Positions 24,581-33,600 of a stretch of 64,000 nt of DNA are shown here, in pieces. This stretch comes from Bacillus sp. CH140a_4T (GTDB lineage Bacteria; Bacillota; Bacilli; Bacillales; Bacillaceae_G): contig NZ_WBPF01000005.1 in assembly GCF_008923725.1 (NCBI RefSeq), forward strand, positions 666,293 through 730,292. The letters are read 5' to 3'. How positions within the stretch are numbered: the first letter of the stretch is position 1; every line of letters begins with the position of its first letter. Under the pieces are notes generated by a model, which had not been told where the DNA came from, ran no database searches, and worked only from the letters and a program-made list of their open reading frames with translations. The translations under genes were made by a program, and so were the position numbers.

Positions 24581-24718
24581 AAAAACCTCTCCGATAAGAA
24601 GAAGTTACGTATATATCTTCGTCTTATCTCCCAGAACAAATATGTTCTGCTGGAATTAGCACCTGCATCGCGGTTGCTGGGTTTCATCGGGCCAGTCCCT
24701 CCACCTCTCTGGATAAGA
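24579..24718 (-). promoter_or_regulatory. SAM-I (S-box) riboswitch with terminator switch
   Basis: Minus strand: P1 TCTTATCC.. then the conserved AGAGAGGTGGAGGGACTGGC, CGATGAAACCCAGCAACC, GGTGCTAATTCC, closing at GGGAGATAAGA (aptamer 24622-24718). Platform: an antiterminator pairs GATAAGACGAAG (24628-24617) with CTTCTTCTTATC (24604-24593) and so competes with P1. The terminator pairs CTTCTTC (24604-24598) with GGAGAGG (24592-24586), followed by TTTTTTT. SAM binding should therefore turn the gene off. Confidence 0.93.
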
Positions 24719-24841
24719 AAATATTCACTTAATTCTTACTATACGTAATTTCATTTTAATTGTCAAATAAATATAACAAATAATATTTTCTTCTTTACTG
24801 TTCATACTATACATATATGAATATTTAAGGAGGAGTATGAA

Positions 24842-25033
24842 ATGCATCAAAATGCTCGCGGATATGTACAAGATTCTTTTCAATCCTTACAAGAAGCAAA
24901 ACACTGTTTAGAAGAAGCGCTACAGACTGTTGAAAAAGATTTTAATCGCGCACGTATTGAGCAATCCCTTTATGCGATCGAACAAGCTATTCAGCGCTGT
25001 GATTACACGGTTCATATTTTAGAACAAGATTGA
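24842..25033 (+). CDS. Small coiled-coil-like protein, unknown
   Basis: A 63-residue, fully helical and amphipathic protein (YVQDSFQSLQEAKHCLEEAL, IEQSLYAIEQAIQRCDY). AAGGAGGAG precedes the ATG. Short soluble helical proteins of this kind are common in Bacillus; no function can be given. A shared terminator follows. Confidence 0.65.
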   Translation: MHQNARGYVQDSFQSLQEAKHCLEEALQTVEKDFNRARIEQSLYAIEQAIQRCDYTVHILEQD

Positions 25034-25066
25034 AAAAGCTTCCCATCATAAGGTGGGAAGCTTTTT
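25033..25066. terminator. Bidirectional terminator
   Basis: 13-bp stem AAAAAGCTTCCCA/TGGGAAGCTTTTT; serves the helical protein gene and the convergent YwiC-like gene. Confidence 0.85.
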
Positions 25067-25788
25067 CAAATGGCATACTTCATAATTATTACCGTTATAA
25101 TTAAAAAATATACAGAATTAGCAATTTCTAAAACCCCTACTTTTATAATAGAAATCTTTTTACCATACAGCATAATTGCTCGAATGACACTCGGTATAAA
25201 GATAAGAGAGCACCATGGATTGATAGCAAACACGATTATCGTTAACAGAATATGATAACCCCAAGATATAAAACGATACTTCGGATTATTTTTCTCACGA
25301 ATCATCGTTTTCACATAAAACGTACTTCCTAAAAAATATAAAAATGATATAAGCGCAATAAATAGTGCTGTTTTATCTATGAGTTTCATTGAAAAATAAT
25401 AACTAACTAAACCGCCAATACAGAAAACAATAATCGCACTAATATCATTTAGTAATGCTCTTTCATTTTTTTGACGAGCGTAATACATATTTACAATAAA
25501 TAATGGAATCATTACTACTACGAATAAAAGAATGCGCCATTCATATAATAGAGAAATCATCCCAAATACGAACGCAATGAGAAAATATACAATTGCTGCA
25601 TGTAAATACTCTTTTTTTCGTCTTTGCTTTATGTACGTAAGAAACGGATACGTAGCTAAATAGATAAAGAACCATGCTAAAAACAATGGAATATGATACA
25701 TAGTAGGTTTCCCAAGAATGACACTTAATAGAAATGGTATAACGAGCATGGCCCATGCACCGTGTTGCTTCGGAATAACTAACTTCAT
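25066..25788 (-). CDS. YwiC-like membrane protein
   Basis: A 240-residue protein with about seven or eight membrane helices. It starts KLVIPKQHGAWAMLVIPFLL, the hallmark of the YwiC-like family, of unknown function. The His in the KQHGAWA segment is conserved in the family. Monocistronic. Confidence 0.8.
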   Translation of the reverse strand: MKLVIPKQHGAWAMLVIPFLLSVILGKPTMYHIPLFLAWFFIYLATYPFLTYIKQRRKKEYLHAAIVYFLIAFVFGMISLLYEWRILLFVVVMIPLFIVNMYYARQKNERALLNDISAIIVFCIGGLVSYYFSMKLIDKTALFIALISFLYFLGSTFYVKTMIREKNNPKYRFISWGYHILLTIIVFAINPWCSLIFIPSVIRAIMLYGKKISIIKVGVLEIANSVYFLIITVIIMKYAI

Positions 25789-25884
25789 TAACTATACACC
25801 TCCTCTTTGAAAATAGTTCTCACCTATTATTATACAAATAATTTTATATAGTAACGGATATATATTGGACTATTTTTTGACAAT

Positions 25885-25915
25885 AAAAAATGCTCCTTAC
25901 AATATGTAAGAAGCA
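25885..25915 (-). terminator. Terminator of the ECF/DUF4430 operon
   Basis: TGCTCCTTAC (25891-25900) pairs with GTAAGAAGCA (25906-25915) around AATAT; T-run on the minus strand. It lies 57 nt after the S-component gene. Confidence 0.7.
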
Positions 25916-25971
25916 TGAAAGAGGCAAACGAATATGTAAGTCGCGACCCTACCTTATATGAATATGCTTTT

Positions 25972-26694
25972 CTATGCCATGTTATGCTTATCTAATATGC
26001 CATATTTCTTTTTGAATCTTGTAAGAATCGTAATCCAAGACGTACTAAATAATAGTAAGAAAATAACATTCGAAATCGCATGGCTCAAATCGAAATAAAA
26101 ACTCGCAACATAGTACGCGACAACTGTTTCCCACGTTGCTTCCTGTATAAAACCGAGAAGCCCCCAGAAGTTCATAATCCAGCCAAATAAAAATCCAACA
26201 AACAATCCGTATAGTAGTCTTCCCCATAGCTTTTTCATTAAAAATGTATTACGTAATAATCCAGCTATAAAACCAATCATCCCCCACGAAAACATTTGCC
26301 ACGGCGTCCACGGACCTTGTCCTAAAAAGATGTTAGATACGATAGCCGCTGTTGCCCCGATCATAAAACCAGTTTCACTCCCAAATACGATCGCAGAAAC
26401 GATAATGACAAAAGAAGTCGGCTGTACACTTGGCAATATCGAAAAGGGTACGCGGCTAACTGCTGCAATTGCCGCTAACACAGCAACGAGAACAATTTCA
26501 CGTGAAACAAACGCCTTTCTTTCAAAGCGGATATAGAAAGGTAACATAATAACAACTAATAAAAACAAACTACTTAACATGTAATAACCGTCCATGATAA
26601 GTGTCGTAAAGAGTAATATGCCTATTATTACTGCAAAAATACATACTATGAATGCAACATATCGTTTGGACACGCTTCGTACACATCCTCCCAC
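25972..26694 (-). CDS. ECF transporter S component
   Basis: A 240-residue, six-helix membrane protein. The central region (IVLVAVLAAIAAVSRVPFS, FVIIVSAIVFGSETGFMIGA) is typical of ECF substrate-binding components, and alanine-rich helix 1 contacts the T component. It decides the substrate; similarity in type to CbrT-like or thiamine-precursor S components is only an impression. The frame starts at GTG 26694 inside the ATPase gene; GTG 26673 is an alternative. Last gene of the operon. Confidence 0.8.
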   Translation of the reverse strand: MGGCVRSVSKRYVAFIVCIFAVIIGILLFTTLIMDGYYMLSSLFLLVVIMLPFYIRFERKAFVSREIVLVAVLAAIAAVSRVPFSILPSVQPTSFVIIVSAIVFGSETGFMIGATAAIVSNIFLGQGPWTPWQMFSWGMIGFIAGLLRNTFLMKKLWGRLLYGLFVGFLFGWIMNFWGLLGFIQEATWETVVAYYVASFYFDLSHAISNVIFLLLFSTSWITILTRFKKKYGILDKHNMA

Positions 26695-28301
26695 GTTAAT
26701 GCAAATGGCAATTCTTTTCGAATGAATCGATTGATAGATGTTGTATAAAAGAAGTTTCCACTAAAAAATTCTTTCGGTGCATCATTCATAATGACTGCTC
26801 CGTCAAATAACATCATACATTGATCAACGTATTTCGCTGCAAACTCAATATCATGCGTCGCCATTACAATTGTTGTACCTTCTTTTTGCAACTTCCTAAA
26901 TAGCTCTCCTACTCTTTCTTTTTTCCACGGATCTAATCCCTTTGTCGGTTCATCAAGTAATAATAAAGTCGGCTTTGATAATAATGTTGTACATAGTGCA
27001 AGTAATTGTTGCTCTCCTCCGCTACAATCGTGCGGATGGCGTTCTTTAAGCGAGCTCAACCAAAACTGTTTTAGCATATCTTCTGCTATTTCTTTTCCTT
27101 GTTCCCCGTATAACTCACGTGCACGTTCATACACTTCTTCCCACACTGTATCAAATGTAAAATGATAATACGGATGCTGCGATACGTACCCGATACTTTT
27201 AAATCGTTCTTTCGAATCAATTTTATGTATCAATTTTCCATTCCACTTTACTTTCCCTCTTCTCGCTTTTTGTAAACCTGCTAAAATCGCTAACAGTGTA
27301 GACTTCCCTGTACCGTTTTTTCCAACGAGAGCTACCCATTTTCCTTTTTCAATCGATACGGTTAAGTCTCGTAAAATAAGTGAACTATTTTTTTCATATT
27401 GGAACGAAATATGCTCTGCACTTAAAATGACTTCTTGCTTTTCACTTTGTGCTATTGGCTCATTCACATATGATATCTCTGAAAAGTTATTCAACTTCAT
27501 TTGCGCTTCTCGCACTGTAAACGGAATATCTTCCGCGTTCCACTCTAAAAACAATCTTGGAATTTGCGGAATAAATGGACGGAATTTTTCAACTTCCCAC
27601 ATGTTCGCTATAACCGTTTTAGGAGTACCATCATAGACGATTTGGCCATTATTCATACAAATAACGCGTGTTGCAAGTGGTATCACTTCATCTAAGCGAT
27701 GTTCACTTAAAACGATCGTAATGCCAAGTTCTTCGTTAATACGTTTTAACAATCCTAAAAACTCTTTCGCAGCAATGGGATCTAACTGCGCCGTTGGTTC
27801 ATCTAATAATAATAATTTCGGCTGCATAACTAATACCGCAGCTAAATTAACAAGCTGCTTTTGCCCGCCAGATAACGTATGAACAGATTGATGCAATAAA
27901 TCTTGAAATCCTAAGAAGCTAATGAGCTCTGCTATTCGTTTTTGAATAATATGTGATGGTAATCCGATATTTTCTAAAGAAAATGCTAATTCTTGAATGA
28001 CCGTATCCATTACGAGCTGATTTTCTGGATTTTGAAATACCATACCAATTTCTTGTGCAGATAATAAGTCAGGTACTTCCTCTAATAAAACGTCATCATA
28101 AAAAATTTCTCCTGAACGTGTACCGATTGGAAGTAATTCCTTTTTAAAATGTTTTAATAAAGTCGTCTTCCCAGATCCTGATCCTCCAGCAAGTGCAATA
28201 AACTCTCCTTTTTGAATAGAAAGAGAAATATGCTGTAACGCATATTCGTTTTCATCAGCATATACAAATGATAAATTGTTTATTTCTGCATGCGCCACCA
28301 T
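26646..28301 (-). CDS. ECF transporter ATPase, two fused ABC domains
   Basis: A 551-residue tandem ATPase. Domain 1 has Walker A GGSGSGKTT, signature LSGGQKQ and LLLDEPTAQLDP. Domain 2 has GKNGTGKST, CSGGEQQ and LLLLDEPTKGLDP. It replaces the usual EcfA1/EcfA2 pair and drives the importer. ATG 28301 is favoured over 28307 by spacing from AAGGGA. It overlaps the T-component gene by 22 nt and the S-component gene by up to 49 nt. Confidence 0.9.
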   Translation of the reverse strand: MVAHAEINNLSFVYADENEYALQHISLSIQKGEFIALAGGSGSGKTTLLKHFKKELLPIGTRSGEIFYDDVLLEEVPDLLSAQEIGMVFQNPENQLVMDTVIQELAFSLENIGLPSHIIQKRIAELISFLGFQDLLHQSVHTLSGGQKQLVNLAAVLVMQPKLLLLDEPTAQLDPIAAKEFLGLLKRINEELGITIVLSEHRLDEVIPLATRVICMNNGQIVYDGTPKTVIANMWEVEKFRPFIPQIPRLFLEWNAEDIPFTVREAQMKLNNFSEISYVNEPIAQSEKQEVILSAEHISFQYEKNSSLILRDLTVSIEKGKWVALVGKNGTGKSTLLAILAGLQKARRGKVKWNGKLIHKIDSKERFKSIGYVSQHPYYHFTFDTVWEEVYERARELYGEQGKEIAEDMLKQFWLSSLKERHPHDCSGGEQQLLALCTTLLSKPTLLLLDEPTKGLDPWKKERVGELFRKLQKEGTTIVMATHDIEFAAKYVDQCMMLFDGAVIMNDAPKEFFSGNFFYTTSINRFIRKELPFALTWEDVYEACPNDMLHS

Positions 28302-29158
28302 AACCATTCCCTTCCTTCCATTATAATTGGTAGACTAATAAACATCGTAAATACGCCAAACATCATTCCATCGTATTGCTGAAATAGAATAGATTCGACT
28401 TTCGGATAAATGATTAACTTTCCTCCGCCATACGTACTACATACAATAGCAACTATAAATAGAATACTTAAATAACTGAGCGTGTACCAATCGCGTTTTT
28501 CCATTCTATACCGAATATATGTCGTACGCTTCGTTACACCAAATCCACGAGCTTGCATAGAATCTGCTGTCTGCAGTGCATCTTCTAACGAACAAATTAA
28601 TAATACTTGCAGCAATTGCATACCATTTTTCACCCGTTCCACAATGGAACCTGCATCTACTTGTACACCTTTTGTCTTTTGGACGAGTGTTATTTTCTGT
28701 AATCGCCTCATAAACAAAGGAACAAACCTCACCGTAATCATCGTTAACAATGCTACTTTCGGTGAAATTCTAGAAAATAAATATAAAAATTTATGACTTG
28801 AAATAATATCATTATACGAAGCAAACGTAAACATAATCGCAACTAATAATAACCCCATTACGACTCCATACATAATCGCCTCAAGCTTAATGCGGCTATC
28901 ACCTAACCAAAATAACGTAGTTCGACCTCTATGTGTTAATAACGAATTAAATAAAATGACCATAAAAAAGAAAACAATTGTGCTCGGTAACATCTTTCTT
29001 ATCTTTTCGCTATTCCCTTGCATCACATTAATTATAACGATTAATAGAATTGCTCCAATTAAAAAAAGAGGATGAAGACACATCATACATAGTATCATCA
29101 CCCCGATATAATAGAAAAAATTCACAAAAGGATGTAAAGACGAAAAACTTATTTTCAT
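28280..29158 (-). CDS. ECF transporter T component (CbiQ/EcfT family)
   Basis: A 292-residue membrane protein of the CbiQ/EcfT type, with four to six helices. The coupling motifs of the family are present in the cytoplasmic loops: SLEDALQTADSMQARGFG (the A-R-G signature) and the preceding RMEKxxx-like basic region. It links the S component to the double ATPase. Confidence 0.88.
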   Translation of the reverse strand: MKISFSSLHPFVNFFYYIGVMILCMMCLHPLFLIGAILLIVIINVMQGNSEKIRKMLPSTIVFFFMVILFNSLLTHRGRTTLFWLGDSRIKLEAIMYGVVMGLLLVAIMFTFASYNDIISSHKFLYLFSRISPKVALLTMITVRFVPLFMRRLQKITLVQKTKGVQVDAGSIVERVKNGMQLLQVLLICSLEDALQTADSMQARGFGVTKRTTYIRYRMEKRDWYTLSYLSILFIVAIVCSTYGGGKLIIYPKVESILFQQYDGMMFGVFTMFISLPIIMEGREWLWWRMQK

Positions 29159-29185
29159 AGCCCTTTACCGAATACCTTTCTTAAT

Positions 29186-30016
29186 TTAGTATACATACAC
29201 CCATTCGATTGTATCTCCTGGCTTCACTGTAACTACACCCGCACTATAGTTTGGAAACGAACCGTTCAAACGATATTTCCATCCACTATTATCATTTACA
29301 TCTTTTTCATATAAATCATTAATACCTTTTACGTAAATATCACCTTTAGAGCCCATTGCATCCACATCTAAACCTGTACGTTGCAATACTTTATAAACAG
29401 TATCGCCTTCTTGTACATCCATTTTTTTCGCACCTAACAAGTAGCCTTTGTCACCTTTTACTGAGATCGTGACTTGTTTTGCTTGTGGTTTTGGTGGTTC
29501 TGGATCTACTTTTGGTGGCACTGGCTTTGGAACCGTCGGAGTCGGTATCGTTTTCTCCTCTTTATTCGGATCAACCTTCTGCTCCTGCTTCGGTGTTTCT
29601 TTCGGTTGATTCACAACCTTCGCTTCTTCTTTTACTTCTGGTGCTTTCGGTTGTTGTTGCTGTTGTGGTTTCTCTTCTTGTGCTTTTTGCTGTTCTGGTT
29701 GCTTAGCAGCAGGCTGTTCCTGAGGTTTTTCTTCCTTCTTTACTTCCGGTTGTGCCTGTTGCTTTTCTTGTTTCGGCTTCTCTTCTACTTTTTGCTCTTG
29801 CTTCTCTTTCTGCTCGTCTTGCTTATTTTGCTCTTGTTCAGCTTGTTTTTCCTCCGGCTTTTCTTCCGGTTTCGCTTCATCTTTTTTCTCTTCTTGTTTT
29901 GCTACCTCTTCTTGCTTTGGTTCTACTTTTTTCTCAGGCTTTACAGCTGCCTCTTCACACCCGGCAAGTAGCCCCAGTGAAAGCATTAAAGAAATAAACC
30001 ACTTCATCTTACTCAT
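29186..30016 (-). CDS. Lipoprotein with DUF4430 ligand-binding domain
   Basis: A 276-residue lipoprotein (lipobox LLAGC, Cys20). A very long Glu/Lys/Gln/Pro spacer (about residues 22-180) follows, then a C-terminal DUF4430 domain (VTISVKGDKGYLLGAKKMDV, GDTVYKVLQRTGLDV, GWKYRLNGSFPN, GDTIEWVYVY). DUF4430 is the fold of the transcobalamin/intrinsic-factor beta domain. The spacer would let the domain reach through the wall to the surface protein encoded upstream. ATG 30016 has AAAGGTG upstream. Confidence 0.85.
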   Translation of the reverse strand: MSKMKWFISLMLSLGLLAGCEEAAVKPEKKVEPKQEEVAKQEEKKDEAKPEEKPEEKQAEQEQNKQDEQKEKQEQKVEEKPKQEKQQAQPEVKKEEKPQEQPAAKQPEQQKAQEEKPQQQQQPKAPEVKEEAKVVNQPKETPKQEQKVDPNKEEKTIPTPTVPKPVPPKVDPEPPKPQAKQVTISVKGDKGYLLGAKKMDVQEGDTVYKVLQRTGLDVDAMGSKGDIYVKGINDLYEKDVNDNSGWKYRLNGSFPNYSAGVVTVKPGDTIEWVYVY

Positions 30017-30037
30017 GTTGTCTCTCACCTTTCATAA

Positions 30038-30192
30038 TAAAGTGAAACTTTAATAAGTGGGGGGCTTTTCCACCCCCCACTTATTATTAGTTGAACCAAT
30101 CGGGCTTTTACGGGCAGTTAATCCCCACCTAACTTCCTCGCACTCGCTAACTTTTGAGGTGGGGATCTTACTGCCCGTTAATGCGGGATAAA
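30038..30192 (-). repeat. bcr1-like repeat, copy 2 (intact)
   Basis: A 145-bp element (30043-30187), reversed relative to the other two copies. ATAAA (TTTAT on the element strand) lies on both sides, as expected of a target duplication. It sits between the LPXTG protein gene and the lipoprotein gene, inside the likely operon. Its ends can pair to form a long hairpin (CGGGCAGT with ACTGCCCG). Confidence 0.85.
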
Positions 30193-30223
30193 ATTAGGAG
30201 CAAATGATTGCTCCTAATTTTTG

Positions 30224-32029
30224 TTAAGCTGCTTTACGTCTCCATAATACATATGCAGCAGCAATACATAATACACCCATACCTACTTCTGTAGCTGCAC
30301 TATGAGAAGATGCTCCTGTTTTTGGTAACGTGCTACCGTTTCCGGATTTTTTATTTTTAACTGGTTCATTATCGACAACAACTTTTAGCGTGTCATCTTT
30401 CGTTTCTTGTTGTACTTGTTTTTGTTCTTGTGGTTGTTCAGTAACTTCTTTTTCTACTACAACATTTTCTGAATCCACATTTGGTTTCGTATCGATTTCA
30501 GGAACAGATACATTTGACCAATCATAAATCGATTTTCCAAGGTCTTTAAACTGAAGTAAAGCTAAGAATGCTTGCTCTGTTGCCATTCCGCTACCGTTTT
30601 GATCACTTGGTAACCATTTGAATTCACCATTTGGAAGTTGGTATGACAGAAGATTTTGCATTGCCTTATGTAGACGGTTTTGATCTACATCTTTCACAAG
30701 TGATAATCCAATAATTGCTTGCGAAGCACTATTAGAATTTTCTTGTCCATCAGCAGAAAAACCACCGTTTTCTAGCTGCTGTTTATATAAATAGGCAACA
30801 GCTTTTTCTACAGCTGGCTTCACATCTGGTCGATCTTGATAAGGAGCTAATGCCGATAAAACCATACCTGTTACATCAACGCTACTAGCACTGTCTTTAC
30901 CGCTTGCACTATCGTAAGTCCAGCCGCCATCTGTATGTTGCGCGTTTAAAAGCGCATCAACTAAAGCAACTCGATTCCATTTTGAATTCACTGGAACTTC
31001 ATATTTCTTCGTATCAAATGCAAGTAAAGCAAATGTATAACCTGTAACAGAATTCACTTTATCTGATTCGTACAATTTTTGAACTAAATTATGTTCGCCT
31101 ACCTTTGTAGGGTCTGCATACATTGCATTCATCATAATAATCGTTCTAGCTAAATCTGTCGCTGAAAAACGATTAATACGCTTTTCTACTTTTTCAGTTA
31201 CTGCCTTAACATAATTTAATTTCGCCTCAATTGGAACATTCTTTCCAGAACGAGCAAGACCTAAAGCTACCCAATCACTTTCAATTCCATCTTGTAACAT
31301 CTTTTCAGATGTCTTAGAGATTGCTTCATTTACTTTCGCTGCTGGAATTTGAATGTTCTCTTGCTTTGGTTGTTCTGGTTTTTCTTGTTTCGGATCATCC
31401 GTTTTTGGTTCTTCTGGTTTTTCTTGTTTTGGATCATCTGTTTTTGGTTCTTCTGGTTTTTCTTGTTTTGGATCATCCGTTTTTGGTTCTTCTGGTTTTT
31501 CTTGTTTTGGATCATCCGTTTTTGGTTCTTCTGGTTTTTCTTGTTTCGGATCATCTGTCTTTGGTTCTTCTACAGTTTTACAAGTACCAAATTTATCTAA
31601 TGTTTGCTGTAATGTTTCCTGGCTCATATTGCTCCAGTCTGAAACAAAGCGGAAAACAACAACATCACCAGACTCTAATTTATAACTATCTGCCCCAACT
31701 TGTGCAGATGTATCATTTACATCGTACGTCCAACCACTTGTAGCCCCGGCCATCAAACCGTCGATGCCTTTTACATATGTTCCAAACGACATCGTTTCAG
31801 ATTCTACTTTGTCCCCCATGACCTTTTGCAGCAAACTTAAAGCTGTTTCCCCATCTTTAATTTGCTCTTCTTTTGGACATAACATAATGCCCTTTTGTGA
31901 TTCCCCAATAATTGCAAGTTTTGCTGTATTTCCTTCAGCAAACGTAATATGTACTGTATTCGCAAAAGAAACAAATACAAGTGTAACTGCCATTAACGAC
32001 GTAAGCAGCCATTTTTTCAACATTGCCAT
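30224..32029 (-). CDS. LPXTG surface protein with DUF4430 and alpha-barrel domains
   Basis: A 601-residue wall-anchored protein. In order: signal peptide (1-31); DUF4430 domain (about 38-135; GETALSLLQKVMG, SGWTYDVND, SGDVVVFRFV); five 13-residue repeats (EEPKTDDPKQEKP); a squalene-cyclase/prenyltransferase-like alpha6-alpha6 barrel (about 235-510; repeats such as DGGWTYDSASG, NGGFSADGQENSN, NGEFKWLPSD); a spacer; LPKTG (568-572), a membrane helix and RRK. Intrinsic factor has the same two folds, in the other order. A role in capturing a cobamide or similar ligand is inference. Confidence 0.88.
   Translation of the reverse strand: MAMLKKWLLTSLMAVTLVFVSFANTVHITFAEGNTAKLAIIGESQKGIMLCPKEEQIKDGETALSLLQKVMGDKVESETMSFGTYVKGIDGLMAGATSGWTYDVNDTSAQVGADSYKLESGDVVVFRFVSDWSNMSQETLQQTLDKFGTCKTVEEPKTDDPKQEKPEEPKTDDPKQEKPEEPKTDDPKQEKPEEPKTDDPKQEKPEEPKTDDPKQEKPEQPKQENIQIPAAKVNEAISKTSEKMLQDGIESDWVALGLARSGKNVPIEAKLNYVKAVTEKVEKRINRFSATDLARTIIMMNAMYADPTKVGEHNLVQKLYESDKVNSVTGYTFALLAFDTKKYEVPVNSKWNRVALVDALLNAQHTDGGWTYDSASGKDSASSVDVTGMVLSALAPYQDRPDVKPAVEKAVAYLYKQQLENGGFSADGQENSNSASQAIIGLSLVKDVDQNRLHKAMQNLLSYQLPNGEFKWLPSDQNGSGMATEQAFLALLQFKDLGKSIYDWSNVSVPEIDTKPNVDSENVVVEKEVTEQPQEQKQVQQETKDDTLKVVVDNEPVKNKKSGNGSTLPKTGASSHSAATEVGMGVLCIAAAYVLWRRKAA
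31370..31562 (-). repeat. Five tandem 39-bp repeats within a surface protein gene
   Basis: Each unit encodes EEPKTDDPKQEKP with few silent changes. It forms a flexible linker between the DUF4430 and barrel domains. Copy number is likely to vary by slippage between strains. Confidence 0.85.
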
Positions 32030-32165
32030 CCCAAAATTTCCTCCCTTACTACTATTTACACAAAAAAAGGCCCTTCAAGGGCGTGCAATTGACACTCTTT
32101 TTTTGTAAGTGTCGAACAAACTGTGCAACACCTCCTACCCGCATCATTCGCGGCTATATTTGTAT
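32030..32165 (-). promoter_or_regulatory. Structured leader of the DUF4430/ECF cluster
   Basis: Minus strand, before the LPXTG gene: a G-rich segment (GCGGGTAGGAGGTGTTGCAC), then GACACT/AGTGTC (32113-32108 with 32096-32091), then GCCC/GGGC followed by CCTTTTTTT (32082-32062), like a terminator. GTGTT of the first segment can also pair with GACAC, so two folds compete. It looks like a riboswitch or attenuator; no B12 box or other known class is recognisable to me. Confidence 0.5.
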
Positions 32166-32367
32166 AGGGAAAATAATTTTGTTTATGAACGTATCATTGT
32201 GATAACATCCACTTTTCTAGGCAAAACTGACTTCCATTCAAGTTATCGTAAAACGATAAACCTATACATTCTGTTAATTTTAAATTTCTGTATTATTTTA
32301 CTATTGACAAAGAATTTTGTCCATGCTTTATCGGATTTATTTTCTAAGAATAGTAACTTACTAGCCC
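32166..32367. other. Upstream region of the ECF/DUF4430 cluster
   Basis: A/T-rich, with a small inverted repeat TATCG/CGATA near 32245. It should hold the cluster promoter (minus strand). No gene seen. Confidence 0.4.
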
Positions 32368-32847
32368 TTAACGATGCAAACTCTTTTCACTAATAATAAC
32401 GCCATCTTCATCAGCATACACATATTCATTCGACTTCCATTCTACTTGTCCAAATTGCAATGAAATATTCTTCTCGCCTTTTCCTTTTTTTACACTTCTA
32501 TTTGGCATCGTCCCTAGCGCTAAAATACCAATATTAATATTCTTTAGTTCACTAGAATCACGAACATATCCATTCACAATAATTCCTGCCAGCTTTCTTT
32601 CCTCCGCAATAGCTGCCAAATTATCACCAAGTAACGCACAATTCGTGGATGCTCCACCATCAACAACTAATACCGTTCCTTCTGGCAAAGTTTGCAATCC
32701 TTCCTTCACTAGTACATTATCATCCTTCACTTTTACTGTTGCAATTTTCCCGTGAAATTGTTCTTTCTTCCCAAAAGACCGAAAAGACTGACGACATATT
32801 TGTAATTCATTCTCAAACTCATCACATAAATCTGCAGTTTTCCACAT
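32368..32847 (-). CDS. RraA family protein
   Basis: A 159-residue RraA/HMG-aldolase-like protein, with the [20 protein letters not shown] and YVRDSSEL segments that form the active-site cleft of 4-hydroxy-4-methyl-2-oxoglutarate aldolases; the same fold inhibits RNase E in E. coli. Which of the two applies is unknown, and Bacillus has no RNase E. Alone on the minus strand, head-to-head with a transporter remnant. Confidence 0.8.
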   Translation of the reverse strand: MWKTADLCDEFENELQICRQSFRSFGKKEQFHGKIATVKVKDDNVLVKEGLQTLPEGTVLVVDGGASTNCALLGDNLAAIAEERKLAGIIVNGYVRDSSELKNINIGILALGTMPNRSVKKGKGEKNISLQFGQVEWKSNEYVYADEDGVIISEKSLHR

Positions 32848-32889
32848 CTTTTTCCCTCTTTTCCTTATTCTTTCTATATAACATATTCT

Positions 32890-33514
32890 TTGATTATTTT
32901 CGTTTCCCTGTCTAATGTTGCAAGAATTTGTATGCGTAAGAAAAGGATAAACGCAAAAATGACCGCTACTTTTATTTTCATAGCAATTACAGCAGGAATA
33001 ATAGGTGGCATGAAAGCAAACGATATCGCTTCTACTTTTCTAGCAGGCTGCCAAAATCTCATTTACGGTGCTTTAATCGTCGGAATGGCTCGTTGTATTT
33101 CAGTCATTCTAGAACAAGGCAAATTACTTGATACAATTGTTAATCAGCTAGCACAGTCTCTTGAAGGACATAGCCCTGTATTTGGCGTTCTCGGTATGTA
33201 TGTAAGTAGTGCGGCATTACATTTCCTCATTTCATCTGGGACAGGTGAATCTGTTATTTTCATTCCGATATTAGCCCCATTAGCTGATTTCATCCATATT
33301 ACACGCCAAGTTACTGTACAAGCTGTTTATGCTTGGAGAAGGTGTAGTGAACTGCCTCAATCCAACTTCCGGTGTTTTAATGGGCGTTCTCGCAGCGAGT
33401 GGCATTTCTTACGGAAAATGGATTCGATTTATAGCTCCACTTGCATTCATTTGGTTTATCCTCGGACTTATTTTTCTTATTGTTGGTGTGAATATTGAGT
33501 GGGGGCCGTATTAA
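32890..33514 (+). pseudogene. YfcC-type membrane transporter, truncated and frameshifted
   Basis: The first frame (to about 33340) encodes [35 protein letters not shown]-like sequence and [13 protein letters not shown]. The reading then continues one base off as [20 protein letters not shown] to 33514. This is the C-terminal half of a YfcC/C4-dicarboxylate-type carrier; the N-terminal half is absent and there is no ribosome site. Confidence 0.8.
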
Positions 33515-33600
33515 AAGGCTCATATTATACTTAACTTGATAAAATATTGATTCTATTCTCCAATCCTATAAAAATCACTTATTCTAGTATAGATATAAAC

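Noticed and set aside
29474-29971. Long plus-strand Leu/Phe-rich frames opposite the lipoprotein spacer
   Set aside because: Mirror of a low-complexity Glu/Lys/Gln coding region; no ribosome site.
31370-31562. Regular 39-bp repeats as a CRISPR candidate
   Set aside because: No unique spacers; the repeats are in-frame coding units.
31321-31743. Plus-strand repetitive frames opposite the 39-bp repeats
   Set aside because: Shadow of the tandem repeats in the LPXTG protein gene.
32030-32165. Cobalamin riboswitch before the intrinsic-factor-like gene
   Set aside because: Looked for a B12 box and core sequences; none found, so the leader is left unclassified.
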